Positions 1 to 7,572 of a stretch of 64,000 nucleotides of DNA are shown here, piece after piece. The stretch is from NCBI GenBank assembly GCA_002418205.1, contig DIDP01000051.1:1-64000 (forward strand). The letters run 5' to 3'. Both the position numbers and the translations under genes were made by a program. Numbering within the stretch: position 1 is the stretch's first letter; each line of letters opens with the position of its first letter. Source of the DNA: Anaerolineales bacterium UBA5797. GTDB lineage: Bacteria > Chloroflexota > Anaerolineae > Anaerolineales > Villigracilaceae. Under the pieces are notes generated by a model. It was not told the origin of the DNA, searched no databases, and saw only the letters and a program-made list of their open reading frames with translations.

Positions 1-785
1 ACGATCACGCCGCCCACGGGGATTCCGAAATCGTGGAACCAGCCGATGAAGCGCGTAATGACCGCAATGGGCAGCGCCTCTGCCAACGTCACGAAGAAGA
101 ACGCCGTCAACTGATCGTCGGTGAGCAGTTTTTGCGCCTCGCCCATCCGATCGCGGAACGAGACGAGGTAATCCATCAAGGGGTCGGCTTCCTTCTTCTT
201 GGTGAACGATAGCAGTTCGCGCAGCGACCGCGCTTCCTCGCGGCTCTTCAACATTTTATTGACCCAAAGCGAATACACCTTGGACATGCCCAGCAGGCGG
301 CGGGCATTGGCGGTCGGCGCCGTGTCGAAGACGTACACATCGTAATCATTCTTCAACATCAGGTCCACCATGTTCTCGAACATCGCCGATTCTTCGAAAG
401 CCGGGTTCATCGTGGCTGACTCGACGAAATCCTCCGCCTTGGTGGAGATATCGGCGAATTTCAGGAACCATTGGATCTTGTCGCGGATCTCCTGCTTGGA
501 CCGTTCGATGGTCTCCTTCGTATCGATTTCATACGCCCACAGGTTTGACACACCCTCCACCTGGGTCGGCTTGCCGAACACATCCTGACTCAACGATCCG
601 CTCAGGCTGTGCACGGGATTTGTGGAGGCGAGCATCACGCGCTTTCCCTGCTTTGCCAGCCAGATGGCGGTCGCGCCTGCCATCACGGTCTTGCCGACGC
701 CGCCCTTGCCACCAAAAAAAATGTAGCGCAGGCGCTGATGGTCGGCAACATATTTTCGCATGGAGGTTTCGATCTGGTTTGTCAT
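1..785 (-). CDS. ArsA/GET3-family ATPase A (3' end outside window)
   Basis: The start is the ATG at 785-783, preceded by a GGAGG ribosome site; the gene runs off the left edge after about 261 codons. The N-terminus has the deviant Walker A motif GGKGGVGKT (about residues 25-33), with the signature first lysine of the ArsA/GET3/MinD class, and a switch-II-like DTAPTANARRL. Family members use ATP hydrolysis to move metalloids or tail-anchored proteins. In place of the usual switch-I DPxHSL motif it reads TNPVHSL (Asn at residue 56; codon AAT at 620-618). The aligned Asp is the catalytic residue of GET3, so this subunit may bind ATP but hydrolyse it poorly (inference). It lies 9 bases downstream of a second ATPase of the same family on the same strand, and the two probably form a heterodimer or a pair with different roles. 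No arsenic gene is nearby, so an arsenite pump role is not supported. Confidence 0.9.
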   Translation of the reverse strand, partial: MTNQIETSMRKYVADHQRLRYIFFGGKGGVGKTVMAGATAIWLAKQGKRVMLASTNPVHSLSGSLSQDVFGKPTQVEGVSNLWAYEIDTKETIERSKQEIRDKIQWFLKFADISTKAEDFVESATMNPAFEESAMFENMVDLMLKNDYDVYVFDTAPTANARRLLGMSKVYSLWVNKMLKSREEARSLRELLSFTKKKEADPLMDYLVSFRDRMGEAQKLLTDDQLTAFFFVTLAEALPIAVITRFIGWFHDFGIPVGGVI

Positions 786-794
786 GGCATCCTC

Positions 795-1769
795 CTACTC
801 ACCGTACATGATCTCGGAAAGTTTGCGGATCATATCCAGCCCCGTCACATCGCGTTCCAGTTCGGGAACGCGGGAAGCCACCTGGTTCCCGAAGGTCTCA
901 TCGATCTGCTTGAGATATTTATCCTGCATTTCGATGCGGTTCTTCAAATAGGGCGGGATGTTCTGGTCCAGCAGTTCGCGCGGCACGACGCGGTTGACCA
1001 CATACCCCATGATCGGCACGTCGAATTTTGCGAACAGGTCAGCCGCCTTGGCGGTATCGATCAGGATCATTTCCTCGGGGATGACCACGAAGAAGAAGCC
1101 GGTCTTCTCCTTGTCGGTCAGGATCTGGGACGAAGCGTTGATGCGTCCGCGGATGTATTGCAGTTCATTGAGGATGGCGTCCTCCTCCGTTTCCTTCTCG
1201 CGTTTCAAGCGCGAGACCATTTCCTCGTATTCGCGCATCTCTTCGCGCAGTTTGGTGATCTTGTTGATCCATTCGTCATAGACCTTCGCCATGCTCAGGT
1301 AATAGAGCGCATGACCGAGCGGGACAAGGTCGTAGATGTAGTAATCGTAATTCCCCTCCACCACGATGTCCACCACGGCGTCGAAGATGGCGCTTTCCTC
1401 CATGGCAGGTTCAGCCGAAGCCGCCTGGATATATTGCTCGATCTCATCGGGCACTTCTTCAAAGCCGTACATGTCGAGGATCTTCTTGCGAATTTCCCCC
1501 TGATAAGCTTTGATGTGCTGGTCGGCATCGATCTCCTGCGCCCACAAGTTTTCCATGATCTTCACAGGACCTTTGCCGAAGATATCCTTTTGGAAGATAT
1601 CCGAAAGGCTGGCTTGCGGATCCACGGAAAAGACCAGCACCTTTTTCCCCTGTTTGGCAAGCCAGTATGCGGTGGCGGCAGAAAAGGTGGTTTTGCCCAA
1701 CCCGCCCTTGCCGCCGAACATGATGTAACGCCGTTCAGGATGTTCATCAAAGATTTTTTTCAGTGACAT
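795..1769 (-). CDS. ArsA/GET3-family ATPase B
   Basis: 324 residues. The ATG at 1769 has AGGAG upstream. The deviant Walker A is GGKGGLGKTT (about residues 19-28) and switch I is SVDPQASLSD, which keeps the catalytic-type Asp. The position of the usual DTAPTGH switch II reads DLVPLGHALYYLSMAK, so the Thr/Pro pattern is altered. A charged helical stretch rich in Glu and Arg (about residues 170-215) may be a coiled coil. At about 324 residues it is near the length of single-domain GET3/ArsA halves. It sits between the partner ATPase (9 bases downstream) and a small protein gene (11 bases upstream), so one operon is likely. The cargo is unknown; the small proteins next door are natural candidates for partners or clients. 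Confidence 0.9.
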   Translation of the reverse strand: MSLKKIFDEHPERRYIMFGGKGGLGKTTFSAATAYWLAKQGKKVLVFSVDPQASLSDIFQKDIFGKGPVKIMENLWAQEIDADQHIKAYQGEIRKKILDMYGFEEVPDEIEQYIQAASAEPAMEESAIFDAVVDIVVEGNYDYYIYDLVPLGHALYYLSMAKVYDEWINKITKLREEMREYEEMVSRLKREKETEEDAILNELQYIRGRINASSQILTDKEKTGFFFVVIPEEMILIDTAKAADLFAKFDVPIMGYVVNRVVPRELLDQNIPPYLKNRIEMQDKYLKQIDETFGNQVASRVPELERDVTGLDMIRKLSEIMYGE

Positions 1770-1780
1770 CGTCGTGGCTC

Positions 1781-2047
1781 CTAGAACATTGCATCAGAGA
1801 CGTCTTTTTCGCGCAACAGGCGCCGCTTCCACGTGGAGATTTGCGGCACGACATACGGAAGCAGGCGCAGGCTGTAATATGGCGGCAGGATCGGTACGCC
1901 GATCATGTCTCCCATCGTGATCAGGATGAAGAGATGCTCCATGCTGGCGCGCGTCCGCAGGGCATAACGGCTCATATCGTGCGAAGCCATGCCGTACAGG
2001 ATTTCCTTCATGTTCTGCCAAAAACTCTTCTTTTCTTCTTCTGTCAT
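1781..2047 (-). CDS. small conserved protein 1 of the ArsA-like locus
   Basis: 88 residues, ATG at 2047 with AAAGGAG upstream. I do not recognise a named family. It is a clear paralogue of the next upstream gene. The two share KKSFWQ near the start, a central hydrophobic stretch with GDMIGxPxLPPYYSLRLLPY (about residues 46-65) and a basic tail with TWKRRxLRE. The middle could be a hydrophobic hairpin or amphipathic helix, not a clear transmembrane helix, and the proline pair sits in it. Two diverged copies in tandem with two diverged ATPases suggest matched pairs. A role as membrane-targeting partner or client of the ATPases is inference only. Confidence 0.8.
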   Translation of the reverse strand: MTEEEKKSFWQNMKEILYGMASHDMSRYALRTRASMEHLFILITMGDMIGVPILPPYYSLRLLPYVVPQISTWKRRLLREKDVSDAMF

Positions 2048-2085
2048 GTCAGGCTCCTTTTATGGGGTCAAGTACGATGAGTGAT

Positions 2086-2379
2086 TTACAGCCCCTCCAG
2101 GTGATAATCATGCTCATCGCTGAATTCGCGTTCACGAAGGACTCGGCGTTTCCATGTTTCAATATGAGGAATTACATAGGGCAATAAACGCAGACTGTAA
2201 TAAGGCGGCAGGACCGGCATGCCTATCATATCTCCCACCGTGCCGAGCATGAAAAGACTCTCGAGGCTGGCACGCATCTCCAGGGCGTGCTCGGCGAATT
2301 CCATCCCGAACAAACCATACAAAAATTCACGCGCGGCCTGCCAAAACGACTTTTTTTCTGGTTGACTCGAAACATTCAT
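2086..2379 (-). CDS. small conserved protein 2 of the ArsA-like locus
   Basis: 97 residues from the ATG at 2379. A longer reading from 2433 would overlap the divergent gene at 2418 and adds residues with no counterpart in the paralogue, so the inner start is chosen. It aligns with small protein 1 through the whole length: KKSFWQ, GDMIGMPVLPPYYSLRLLPY and TWKRRVLRE. It then has an extra acidic and histidine-containing tail. It is the first gene of the four-gene minus-strand operon, and the space to the divergent gene is only about 38 bases. No known domain is recognised. Confidence 0.78.
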   Translation of the reverse strand: MNVSSQPEKKSFWQAAREFLYGLFGMEFAEHALEMRASLESLFMLGTVGDMIGMPVLPPYYSLRLLPYVIPHIETWKRRVLREREFSDEHDYHLEGL

Positions 2380-2417
2380 ATTATACTCACGCCTACCTGT
2401 CGATACCGAGGTGCATC

Positions 2418-3068
2418 TTGAACTCACAAACAATCGTCATCATTGCCGTCGCCGTTTTCATGGGGTGGTTCGCCATCGGCATGATCTACAACCTGCGGCG
2501 CGGGGACAAAATTCTAAAATGGATGCGGGATGGTCTGCCGCTCATCGGTCAACGCACCACGTTTCGCTGGCTGGGTACTTCTGTTGCCGAGATGGGCATC
2601 GCGAAGGCAAAGCGCCCGTTTCAGCGTCTCGATACACTGCTGGTCCTCAAGCCGCGCGATGTCTTCTGGATGACGATCATCGCGTTTTTTCAGGGACGCG
2701 ACGATGTCCTGATCTTTCGCGCCGCCCTCAGCACGCCTCCTCTTCTGGACCTCGAACTGGCTGACCCAAAAACCTGGAGCGGACGCGAAGCTCTGGCAAA
2801 AGCGACCAAACGTGGCTGGGAGGGAACCGACTACCGCGATCTCCATCTCATGGCGCCCAAGGGGCTGCTCGGCCTGGCGCAGGAAACCCTCGACAAACTG
2901 GCGGATCCAATGCAGTCGCTTTCGCCGCGCTTTCTGCGTCTCAGCCTGCGCAAGACCGCGCCCAACATGGAACTCCATTTGCCGTTCCCCGACCCAGGCA
3001 GGACCGATGCGAAAATGTACTTCCAGTCCTTGAGTAATTTCGGGCGCGCCATCGGCGAGCGAAACTGA
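2418..3068 (+). CDS. hypothetical protein with N-terminal membrane anchor
   Basis: 216 residues with a TTG start at 2418, chosen because GAGGTG lies about 5 bases upstream. A single hydrophobic helix (about residues 4-24) is followed by a basic cytoplasmic-looking region and a mixed alpha/beta body without motifs I recognise. It is transcribed away from the ArsA-like operon from a shared gap of about 38 bases, so its regulation may be linked to that operon. It ends just before a strong hairpin terminator. Confidence 0.75.
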   Translation: MNSQTIVIIAVAVFMGWFAIGMIYNLRRGDKILKWMRDGLPLIGQRTTFRWLGTSVAEMGIAKAKRPFQRLDTLLVLKPRDVFWMTIIAFFQGRDDVLIFRAALSTPPLLDLELADPKTWSGREALAKATKRGWEGTDYRDLHLMAPKGLLGLAQETLDKLADPMQSLSPRFLRLSLRKTAPNMELHLPFPDPGRTDAKMYFQSLSNFGRAIGERN

Positions 3069-3088
3069 TCCGGTGATCGCCAACCGCG

Positions 3089-3125
3089 AGGGGAGATGTG
3101 AAACTTTCGCATCTCCCCTTGAGTT
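3089..3125. terminator. bidirectional hairpin terminator
   Basis: AGGGGAGATG at 3089-3098 pairs with CATCTCCCCT at 3110-3119, with further pairs extending into the loop. It lies between the converging ends of the gene at 2418-3068 and cstA. The T tract is weak on both sides. Confidence 0.7.
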
Positions 3126-3140
3126 CTTTAAAGGACAGTG

Positions 3141-5024
3141 TTAATCCGCCGCCGCAGCAGCCTTCTTGGCGGGGGATCTGGTGTAACGCTGGTAGGCTTT
3201 ATACCCATCCCAGCCGATGATGATGGCGGTAATGAACAGCAGGATGGCGATGATGATCATCGCCCACGCGCCCCCGGCAGCCGCGCCGCCTTTCGGTACT
3301 ATTGTGACGAACAGGTTGCGTGCTGTCACAATGGTGGCTGCCAGTGTGGTGAAGTACATGAACAGGGTGGGCCAGAGTGCGTATGCTGGATTCTTCTTTT
3401 GCTCTCTCAGCCAGACTGTCACGATCAGCAGGCTCAGCGCGGCCATCAACTGGTTGGCGGCGCCGAACAACTGCCACAGATACACCCACGTGCCGGTCAG
3501 AACCAGCAGGATTGTCAGGAACATCGAGACGATGGTCGAGGCATGCATGTTCTTCAACACCGGGAGGACTTCGCCAGCCCACTCGGAGAGCGTCACCCGC
3601 ATCACCCGGAAGACCAGCTGAGTCACGGTCAGCACAATGACCATGAAAGCGCCAAAGCCCAGGGCTGTGCCAAACGTCAGGAAGTTGTTTCCAAAAATGA
3701 CACTGAGCAGATTGCCGACGCCAGCCGCAAATCGACCCGCGCCGCCTCCGGTCCCTGCGATGGAGACAGCCACCAATGCCAGCAAGGCGAGCGTGTTCTC
3801 CGTGAACATCGCTCCGCCGCCCACCGGCAGGCCATCTGTCTCATATTCCAACTGGCGGGCAGTGCCGATCGAACCGATCAGCGCGTGCCAGCCGGAGATG
3901 GATCCACAGGCGATCGTGACAAAGAGCATGGGCCAGAGTGGCTGCCAGGCTTTTCCCGCTGCGGGCAGCCAGGGCTGTGATTTGACCGCTTCCAGTGCAA
4001 AAGCTCCAACTTCCGGCTTGATGAATGGCGCAAGTATCGCGCCGAGGGCGCTCAAGCCGATGGTCAGCAAAGTGACCCAGAAGCCGATGTAGTTCACAGG
4101 TTGGGCGAAACGCCAGATTGGAAGTGTGGCAGCCAGATAGGAAAAGACCAGCAGGAACAATGCCCAGAAGAGATAGGAAGGCATGGTCTTGATCTCTCCG
4201 GTATCGGCATTATAGACTGCCGTGGTTGGACGTACGCCCTCTGCGTTCGGCGCGGGGATGCGCGGATCGGCATTGGTCGGATCGGTCACAACCATGACCG
4301 CCTGATCGCCGGAGATCTTGTTTATGGCTCCATTGAAGGCAATGATCGCGGAACTGACGGGACCCTGGGTGAGGTCCAGTTTGCCTTCTGCATTGACGGC
4401 GCGGAACGGACCAAGCATCATTGCTGCAAGAGTCACAACGACCACAATGACCGTCACCAGGATCAGATCCATCTTCCACTTATACAGCATCTGGCCTGCC
4501 AGAAAGCCCATCACTCCCAGCATGATGATTCCCAGAGGCACATCTGCACGGGCGACAAGCAGGGCAGCCATGATGCCCATGAAAGCCCCAGCCACCAGCA
4601 TCAGGTAGAAAAAGATGAAGGTGAACAGGATCGGGCGGGTGCGCGGCGAGATCAGTTTGTGGCTGACAGCGCTCAGACTGTTTCCGTCGTTTCGGACCGC
4701 GACCATGATGGCGCTGTAATCGCTGACCCAGCCGATGAAGGAAACGCCGATCAACAACCATGCGAGCGATGGTGCCCAGCCCCAAAGATTGGCGGCTGTA
4801 ATGGGACCCACGATCGGTCCCGCGGCGGCAATGGATTTGAAGTGATAGCCGTACAGCACGTTGCGGCTGGTGGGCATGAAATCCACACCGTCCATATACA
4901 TCTTTGCAGGTGTCGCCTTTTTGGCGTCCGCTTGGATGATCTCCCTGTCGATCTTTTTGGCATAGAAGTTGTATGCCGCATATATGACGATCACGGCAAG
5001 TACAACGATCCAAAGAGTATTCAT
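3141..5024 (-). CDS. cstA: CstA-type carbon starvation protein / pyruvate or peptide transporter
   Basis: 627 residues, ATG at 5024 with GGAGGA upstream. It is highly hydrophobic, with about 15 or more membrane segments, and carries the family N-terminal pattern (Asp-Gly-Val-Asp-Phe-x-Pro-Thr, then AAAGPIVGPI at about residues 67-76). CstA proteins are known as pyruvate/H+ symporters and, in some reports, peptide uptake systems induced by starvation. It is somewhat shorter than the E. coli protein (about 700). A less conserved loop rich in Asp and Thr lies at about residues 220-280. The gene follows a CxxC protein on the same strand after a 140-base gap, so both are probably expressed from the promoter and leader at 5558-5801. 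Confidence 0.92.
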   Translation of the reverse strand: MNTLWIVVLAVIVIYAAYNFYAKKIDREIIQADAKKATPAKMYMDGVDFMPTSRNVLYGYHFKSIAAAGPIVGPITAANLWGWAPSLAWLLIGVSFIGWVSDYSAIMVAVRNDGNSLSAVSHKLISPRTRPILFTFIFFYLMLVAGAFMGIMAALLVARADVPLGIIMLGVMGFLAGQMLYKWKMDLILVTVIVVVVTLAAMMLGPFRAVNAEGKLDLTQGPVSSAIIAFNGAINKISGDQAVMVVTDPTNADPRIPAPNAEGVRPTTAVYNADTGEIKTMPSYLFWALFLLVFSYLAATLPIWRFAQPVNYIGFWVTLLTIGLSALGAILAPFIKPEVGAFALEAVKSQPWLPAAGKAWQPLWPMLFVTIACGSISGWHALIGSIGTARQLEYETDGLPVGGGAMFTENTLALLALVAVSIAGTGGGAGRFAAGVGNLLSVIFGNNFLTFGTALGFGAFMVIVLTVTQLVFRVMRVTLSEWAGEVLPVLKNMHASTIVSMFLTILLVLTGTWVYLWQLFGAANQLMAALSLLIVTVWLREQKKNPAYALWPTLFMYFTTLAATIVTARNLFVTIVPKGGAAAGGAWAMIIIAILLFITAIIIGWDGYKAYQRYTRSPAKKAAAAAD

Positions 5025-5071
5025 AACATATTCCTCCGTTTTGTCTGTTGCATCGATCGAAATGCACGGAT

Positions 5072-5143
5072 TTACGACTGTTCGCCAGCAGGATGATTTC
5101 TCCTCTCACCTCTGGCCCGGGAAGAATGTAAATTACCTTCCAT
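5072..5143 (-). CDS. possible 23-residue ORF between cstA and the CxxC gene
   Basis: An ATG at 5143 is preceded by a near-ideal AGGAGG ribosome site and opens a 23-codon frame rich in Arg and Gly that ends at TAA 5072. It lies in the 140-base gap before cstA. It could be a translated leader or a decayed gene. Only the ribosome site supports it. Confidence 0.25.
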   Translation of the reverse strand: MEGNLHSSRARGERRNHPAGEQS

Positions 5144-5164
5144 CAACCTCCTCTCTGCGAGCGT

Positions 5165-5557
5165 TCACGCTTCCACCGGCTGATTCGCCAACTGGGTGGC
5201 GATCTCCTCGCTTGCTGATGCCAGTTTTTGGCTCCCGGTGAAACGAGATTTACCGTTGACAATGACTGCCGGATAGCGGCGGGCGTTGTATTTCAATGAC
5301 TTGTAAAAACCTTCGATGGACGCCGCATCGATCACCTTGAGGATGATGCCGTCGCAATACACCCTGAACATTTCCCTGACCCAATCGGATACCTCCTGAT
5401 ACTCGTGCGCCAGATCTTCCGGCAGGCTGTTCTCCAATTGCTCCTCATGCACGCGGCCGGATTTCCCCATCTCCTGCCAGGCGATCTCGCAGTGCGTACA
5501 GTGATAAAAGGCAGTGGGGGCATAGGCGATGATCTCCACCAGTAAAGGCTTGCTCAT
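5165..5557 (-). CDS. thioredoxin-fold-like protein with CxxC motif
   Basis: 130 residues from the ATG at 5557, which has AGGAG about 7 bases upstream; this removes an unlikely extension that would run into the terminator hairpin. The early motif FYHCTHCEIAW has a CxxC pair after a beta strand, as in thioredoxin or glutaredoxin-like folds. A later YPAVIVNGKSRFTGSQ resembles the cis-Pro strand of such folds. It may be a small thiol redox or metal-binding protein. It is the first gene behind a promoter, structured leader and intrinsic terminator, and it precedes cstA. A functional link to CstA is inferred from order only. Confidence 0.7.
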   Translation of the reverse strand: MSKPLLVEIIAYAPTAFYHCTHCEIAWQEMGKSGRVHEEQLENSLPEDLAHEYQEVSDWVREMFRVYCDGIILKVIDAASIEGFYKSLKYNARRYPAVIVNGKSRFTGSQKLASASEEIATQLANQPVEA

Positions 5558-5768
5558 GATCGTGCTCCTGTAAAATAAAAACGCCAGAGAGCAACCCAAT
5601 GCTCTTTGGCGCTAGATGTACCCTTCACCGGACAAAATCATATATTGTCCGATCTCGGCGGAGGTTCGAATATTTGAGATTTTTGACGGGAGCGACATAG
5701 TTAACCTCAAAAGGACGGACTATCAGGGTTCGAGGGTTGTCGGTAAATCGTCGCTAAGGTATGGTACT
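5558..5768 (-). promoter_or_regulatory. structured 5' leader, candidate riboswitch or attenuator of unknown class
   Basis: About 200 untranslated bases lie between a good promoter and the CxxC gene. Visible helices are: an outer helix between 5750-5755 and 5691-5696 (AGCGAC/GTCGCT) enclosing AACCTC-type pairing (5732-5738 with 5703-5708); a hairpin of CGGACAA at 5645-5651 with TTGTCCG at 5629-5635; and the terminator at 5573-5611. I checked from memory for T-box, TPP, SAM, cobalamin, glycine, c-di-GMP and ydaO signatures and found none. A nine-codon frame (ATG at about 5643, TAG just before the terminator) is present but lacks a ribosome site. Confidence 0.65.
5573..5611 (-). terminator. intrinsic terminator inside the 5' leader
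   Basis: On the minus strand CGCCAAAGAGCA (5611-5600) pairs with TGCTCTCTGGCG (5593-5582) across the loop TTGGGT, followed by TTTTTATTTT. It ends only a few bases before the ribosome site of the CxxC gene, which places it as a regulatory attenuator and not the end of an upstream gene. Confidence 0.85.
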
Positions 5769-5772
5769 AAAT

Positions 5773-5801
5773 ATTTTACAAATCTACCAGTCGAAAGTCA
5801 A
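5773..5801 (-). promoter_or_regulatory. sigma-70 type promoter for the leader/CxxC/cstA unit
   Basis: On the minus strand TTGACT (5801-5796) is followed after exactly 17 bases by TAAAAT (5778-5773). The predicted start is near 5766, which gives a leader of about 200 bases. Confidence 0.75.
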
Positions 5802-5834
5802 TCTTGTTTTGTAAAAAATTCATAAATTTAACTG

Positions 5835-6773
5835 TCAGGGACTGGAACTGCCTTTTCGCGCTTTCAACTCAACGGGCAGCAAAGAGGCGTAGATGAAATC
5901 CGCAATGGGGGTGGAGACGTTCCATTCGCGGCCCTTTCGCCCGATCACGCCGACCATCGATTCGAGTTCCGTCCTGCGCCCTCCTTCCACATCGAGCTGC
6001 ATCGAAGCTTTGATGTGAGGCGCGGCATTGTCCATGAAATCCAGCGATTTCTGGACAACATCCTCATCGAGCGCGATCTCCTGTGCCCGTGCCACGGCTT
6101 CCACCTCCCGCATCAGCCCGGTGATCATCTCACGAGTCTCGGGGATGGAGCGGTAATCGCCCATCGGCAGGCGCGTCAGCGACCCGAAACTGCTGGCAGC
6201 GGAAATGAAAACGAACTTCGTCCACAAAATTTTAAGGATGTCTTCCGTGACCTCAACCGTCACTCCTGTATTTTTCAACACCTCGTGAATGGATTGGATG
6301 CGCTCCGAGCGCGACCCATCCAACTCGCCGAAGACGATGCGCCGGAACTGGGATACCTGTTTGATGACGCCCGGCGCTTCCACCGCGGACGAGAGCCAGG
6401 TCGCGCCGCCGATGACATGTTCCATCCCGACAGCTTTTCCGATCCGCTCCACGGCATCGACCCCGTTTTGCAGGCTGAGGACTGCGGTCTCAGGTCCAAC
6501 TGCGGATTTCACCGCTTCGGCTGCTTTATCGGTGTCGTAGGTTTTCGTGCAGAACAGGATAAGGTCCGCATGCCCGGCATCGGCGGGGTTGTCCGTCGCT
6601 TTTGCAGGGACGACTGCGAAATCGCCGAAGATGCTTTTGACCTGCAACCCGTTCTTACGGATCGCCTCCAGATGCGCGCCGCGCGCGATGAATGTCACGT
6701 CATTCTTTTGTTGTGCCAGCAAGCCGCCGTAATATCCGCCCACACCGCCGGTGCCCATGACCACGATTTTCAT
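5835..6773 (-). CDS. panE: 2-dehydropantoate 2-reductase
   Basis: 312 residues. The N-terminal NADP site is GTGGVGGYYGG (about residues 7-17) with Arg in the position after strand 2 (ARG). The central LQNGVD motif is present, the catalytic Lys is probably in ILWTKFVF (about residue 184), and a C-terminal helical domain contains RRTELE. The enzyme reduces ketopantoate to pantoate in pantothenate and coenzyme A synthesis. No other pan gene is nearby. An ApbA/PanE paralogue acting on another 2-oxo acid cannot be excluded. Confidence 0.88.
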   Translation of the reverse strand: MKIVVMGTGGVGGYYGGLLAQQKNDVTFIARGAHLEAIRKNGLQVKSIFGDFAVVPAKATDNPADAGHADLILFCTKTYDTDKAAEAVKSAVGPETAVLSLQNGVDAVERIGKAVGMEHVIGGATWLSSAVEAPGVIKQVSQFRRIVFGELDGSRSERIQSIHEVLKNTGVTVEVTEDILKILWTKFVFISAASSFGSLTRLPMGDYRSIPETREMITGLMREVEAVARAQEIALDEDVVQKSLDFMDNAAPHIKASMQLDVEGGRRTELESMVGVIGRKGREWNVSTPIADFIYASLLPVELKARKGSSSP

Positions 6774-6819
6774 AGTTGCCTCCTGTTTATAACGTCAACC
6801 CTTATAACCCCAGATCGAA

Positions 6820-7101
6820 CTAAACGATTTTGATCCTCTGCTCGATCACATCACCATCCGTCCAGTGAGCTTGCACCCAATTTGCCACATTCCCCAAGGC
6901 AGATTGCAGGAAGGCACGATCATTCCCGATCATCGCACAGCCGATGACTGCCTCCTGCCATTGATCCTGCAAGTCCATCTCCGCCACTGAAACGTTGAAC
7001 TCGCGGCGCAGGCGGGAGATGAGCGGCTTGATGCGCCCGCGTTTTTCTTTGAGCGAACTGCAGGTTGGAATATGGAGATGAAAGGTCAATGTGCCAAGCA
7101 T
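6820..7101 (-). CDS. DUF503 (YlxP-like) protein
   Basis: 93 residues with the family pattern LHIPTCSSLKEKRGRIKPLI near the start and AVIGCAMIGND in the middle. The family is small, widespread and of unknown function; in Bacillus it lies among ribosome-maturation genes. Here it follows the HIT gene with one base between them, which suggests translational coupling. Confidence 0.9.
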   Translation of the reverse strand: MLGTLTFHLHIPTCSSLKEKRGRIKPLISRLRREFNVSVAEMDLQDQWQEAVIGCAMIGNDRAFLQSALGNVANWVQAHWTDGDVIEQRIKIV

Positions 7102-7102
7102 A

Positions 7103-7522
7103 TCATTTCATTGATTTGCGTAATTTGTCTGCTAACAATGCCGCCTCTTCGTCACTGCAGGAATCATCCCGTGCAAGAAATTTTAACCCTCGTTCCGCGA
7201 CATCCTTTCCGCGCGGAACGAGCCACGAGTGGAAGTGTGGTTGTCCTTCCATGGTGGTGAGCTGATAGATGCGTTCCACATCCATATTCTGTCTAAGCGC
7301 GGAAAAGACCTTCTTCAAAACCCTCCCAAGCGAAGCGGACTCTTCTTCCGTCATTTCGGCGTAATCGAGAAAATGGCGTTTCGACTCGATGAACAATGTC
7401 CCCAACGGACCCAGCTTCCCCGACGCATGGCAGACCATCCAATGCTCAGTTTCGTAAATATATCCACCCGGTGGAGCAGGTTCCAGTCCCATATGTTTGC
7501 GGCAGATAAAACAAGTTTCCAT
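7103..7522 (-). CDS. HIT-family protein with altered third histidine
   Basis: 139 residues. It begins with CFICRK, a Cys-x-x-Cys pair also seen in zinc-bearing HIT proteins, and has the C-terminal catalytic region QPHFHSWLVPR. The usual histidine triad is H-x-H-x-H-x-x; here the third position is Trp. The middle His that attacks the alpha phosphate is kept, while the change removes one leaving-group or structural His. The substrate is probably a nucleotide or nucleotidyl ester. It is cotranscribed with DUF503 and divergent from folC. Confidence 0.85.
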   Translation of the reverse strand: METCFICRKHMGLEPAPPGGYIYETEHWMVCHASGKLGPLGTLFIESKRHFLDYAEMTEEESASLGRVLKKVFSALRQNMDVERIYQLTTMEGQPHFHSWLVPRGKDVAERGLKFLARDDSCSDEEAALLADKLRKSMK

Positions 7523-7572
7523 ATTACACCTTGCAATTTACGTTTTACCAATTACGATTTACAATCCCTCGC

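Noticed and set aside
609..1766. 385-codon frame opposite the second ATPase gene
   Set aside because: Antisense shadow with no domain; the ATPase reading has clear motifs.
795..1769. Arsenite efflux role for the ArsA-like ATPases
   Set aside because: No arsB, arsD, arsR or arsC nearby and the metalloid Cys sites of ArsA are not evident.
4101..5096. 331-codon frame opposite cstA
   Set aside because: His/Asp-rich low-quality translation, antisense to a clear membrane protein gene.
5614..5645. Nine-codon leader peptide before the terminator
   Set aside because: No Shine-Dalgarno and no run of special codons, so peptide-type attenuation is not supported.
5616..5825. 69-codon plus-strand frame in the cstA leader region
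   Set aside because: No ribosome site; it lies in the structured leader read on the other strand.
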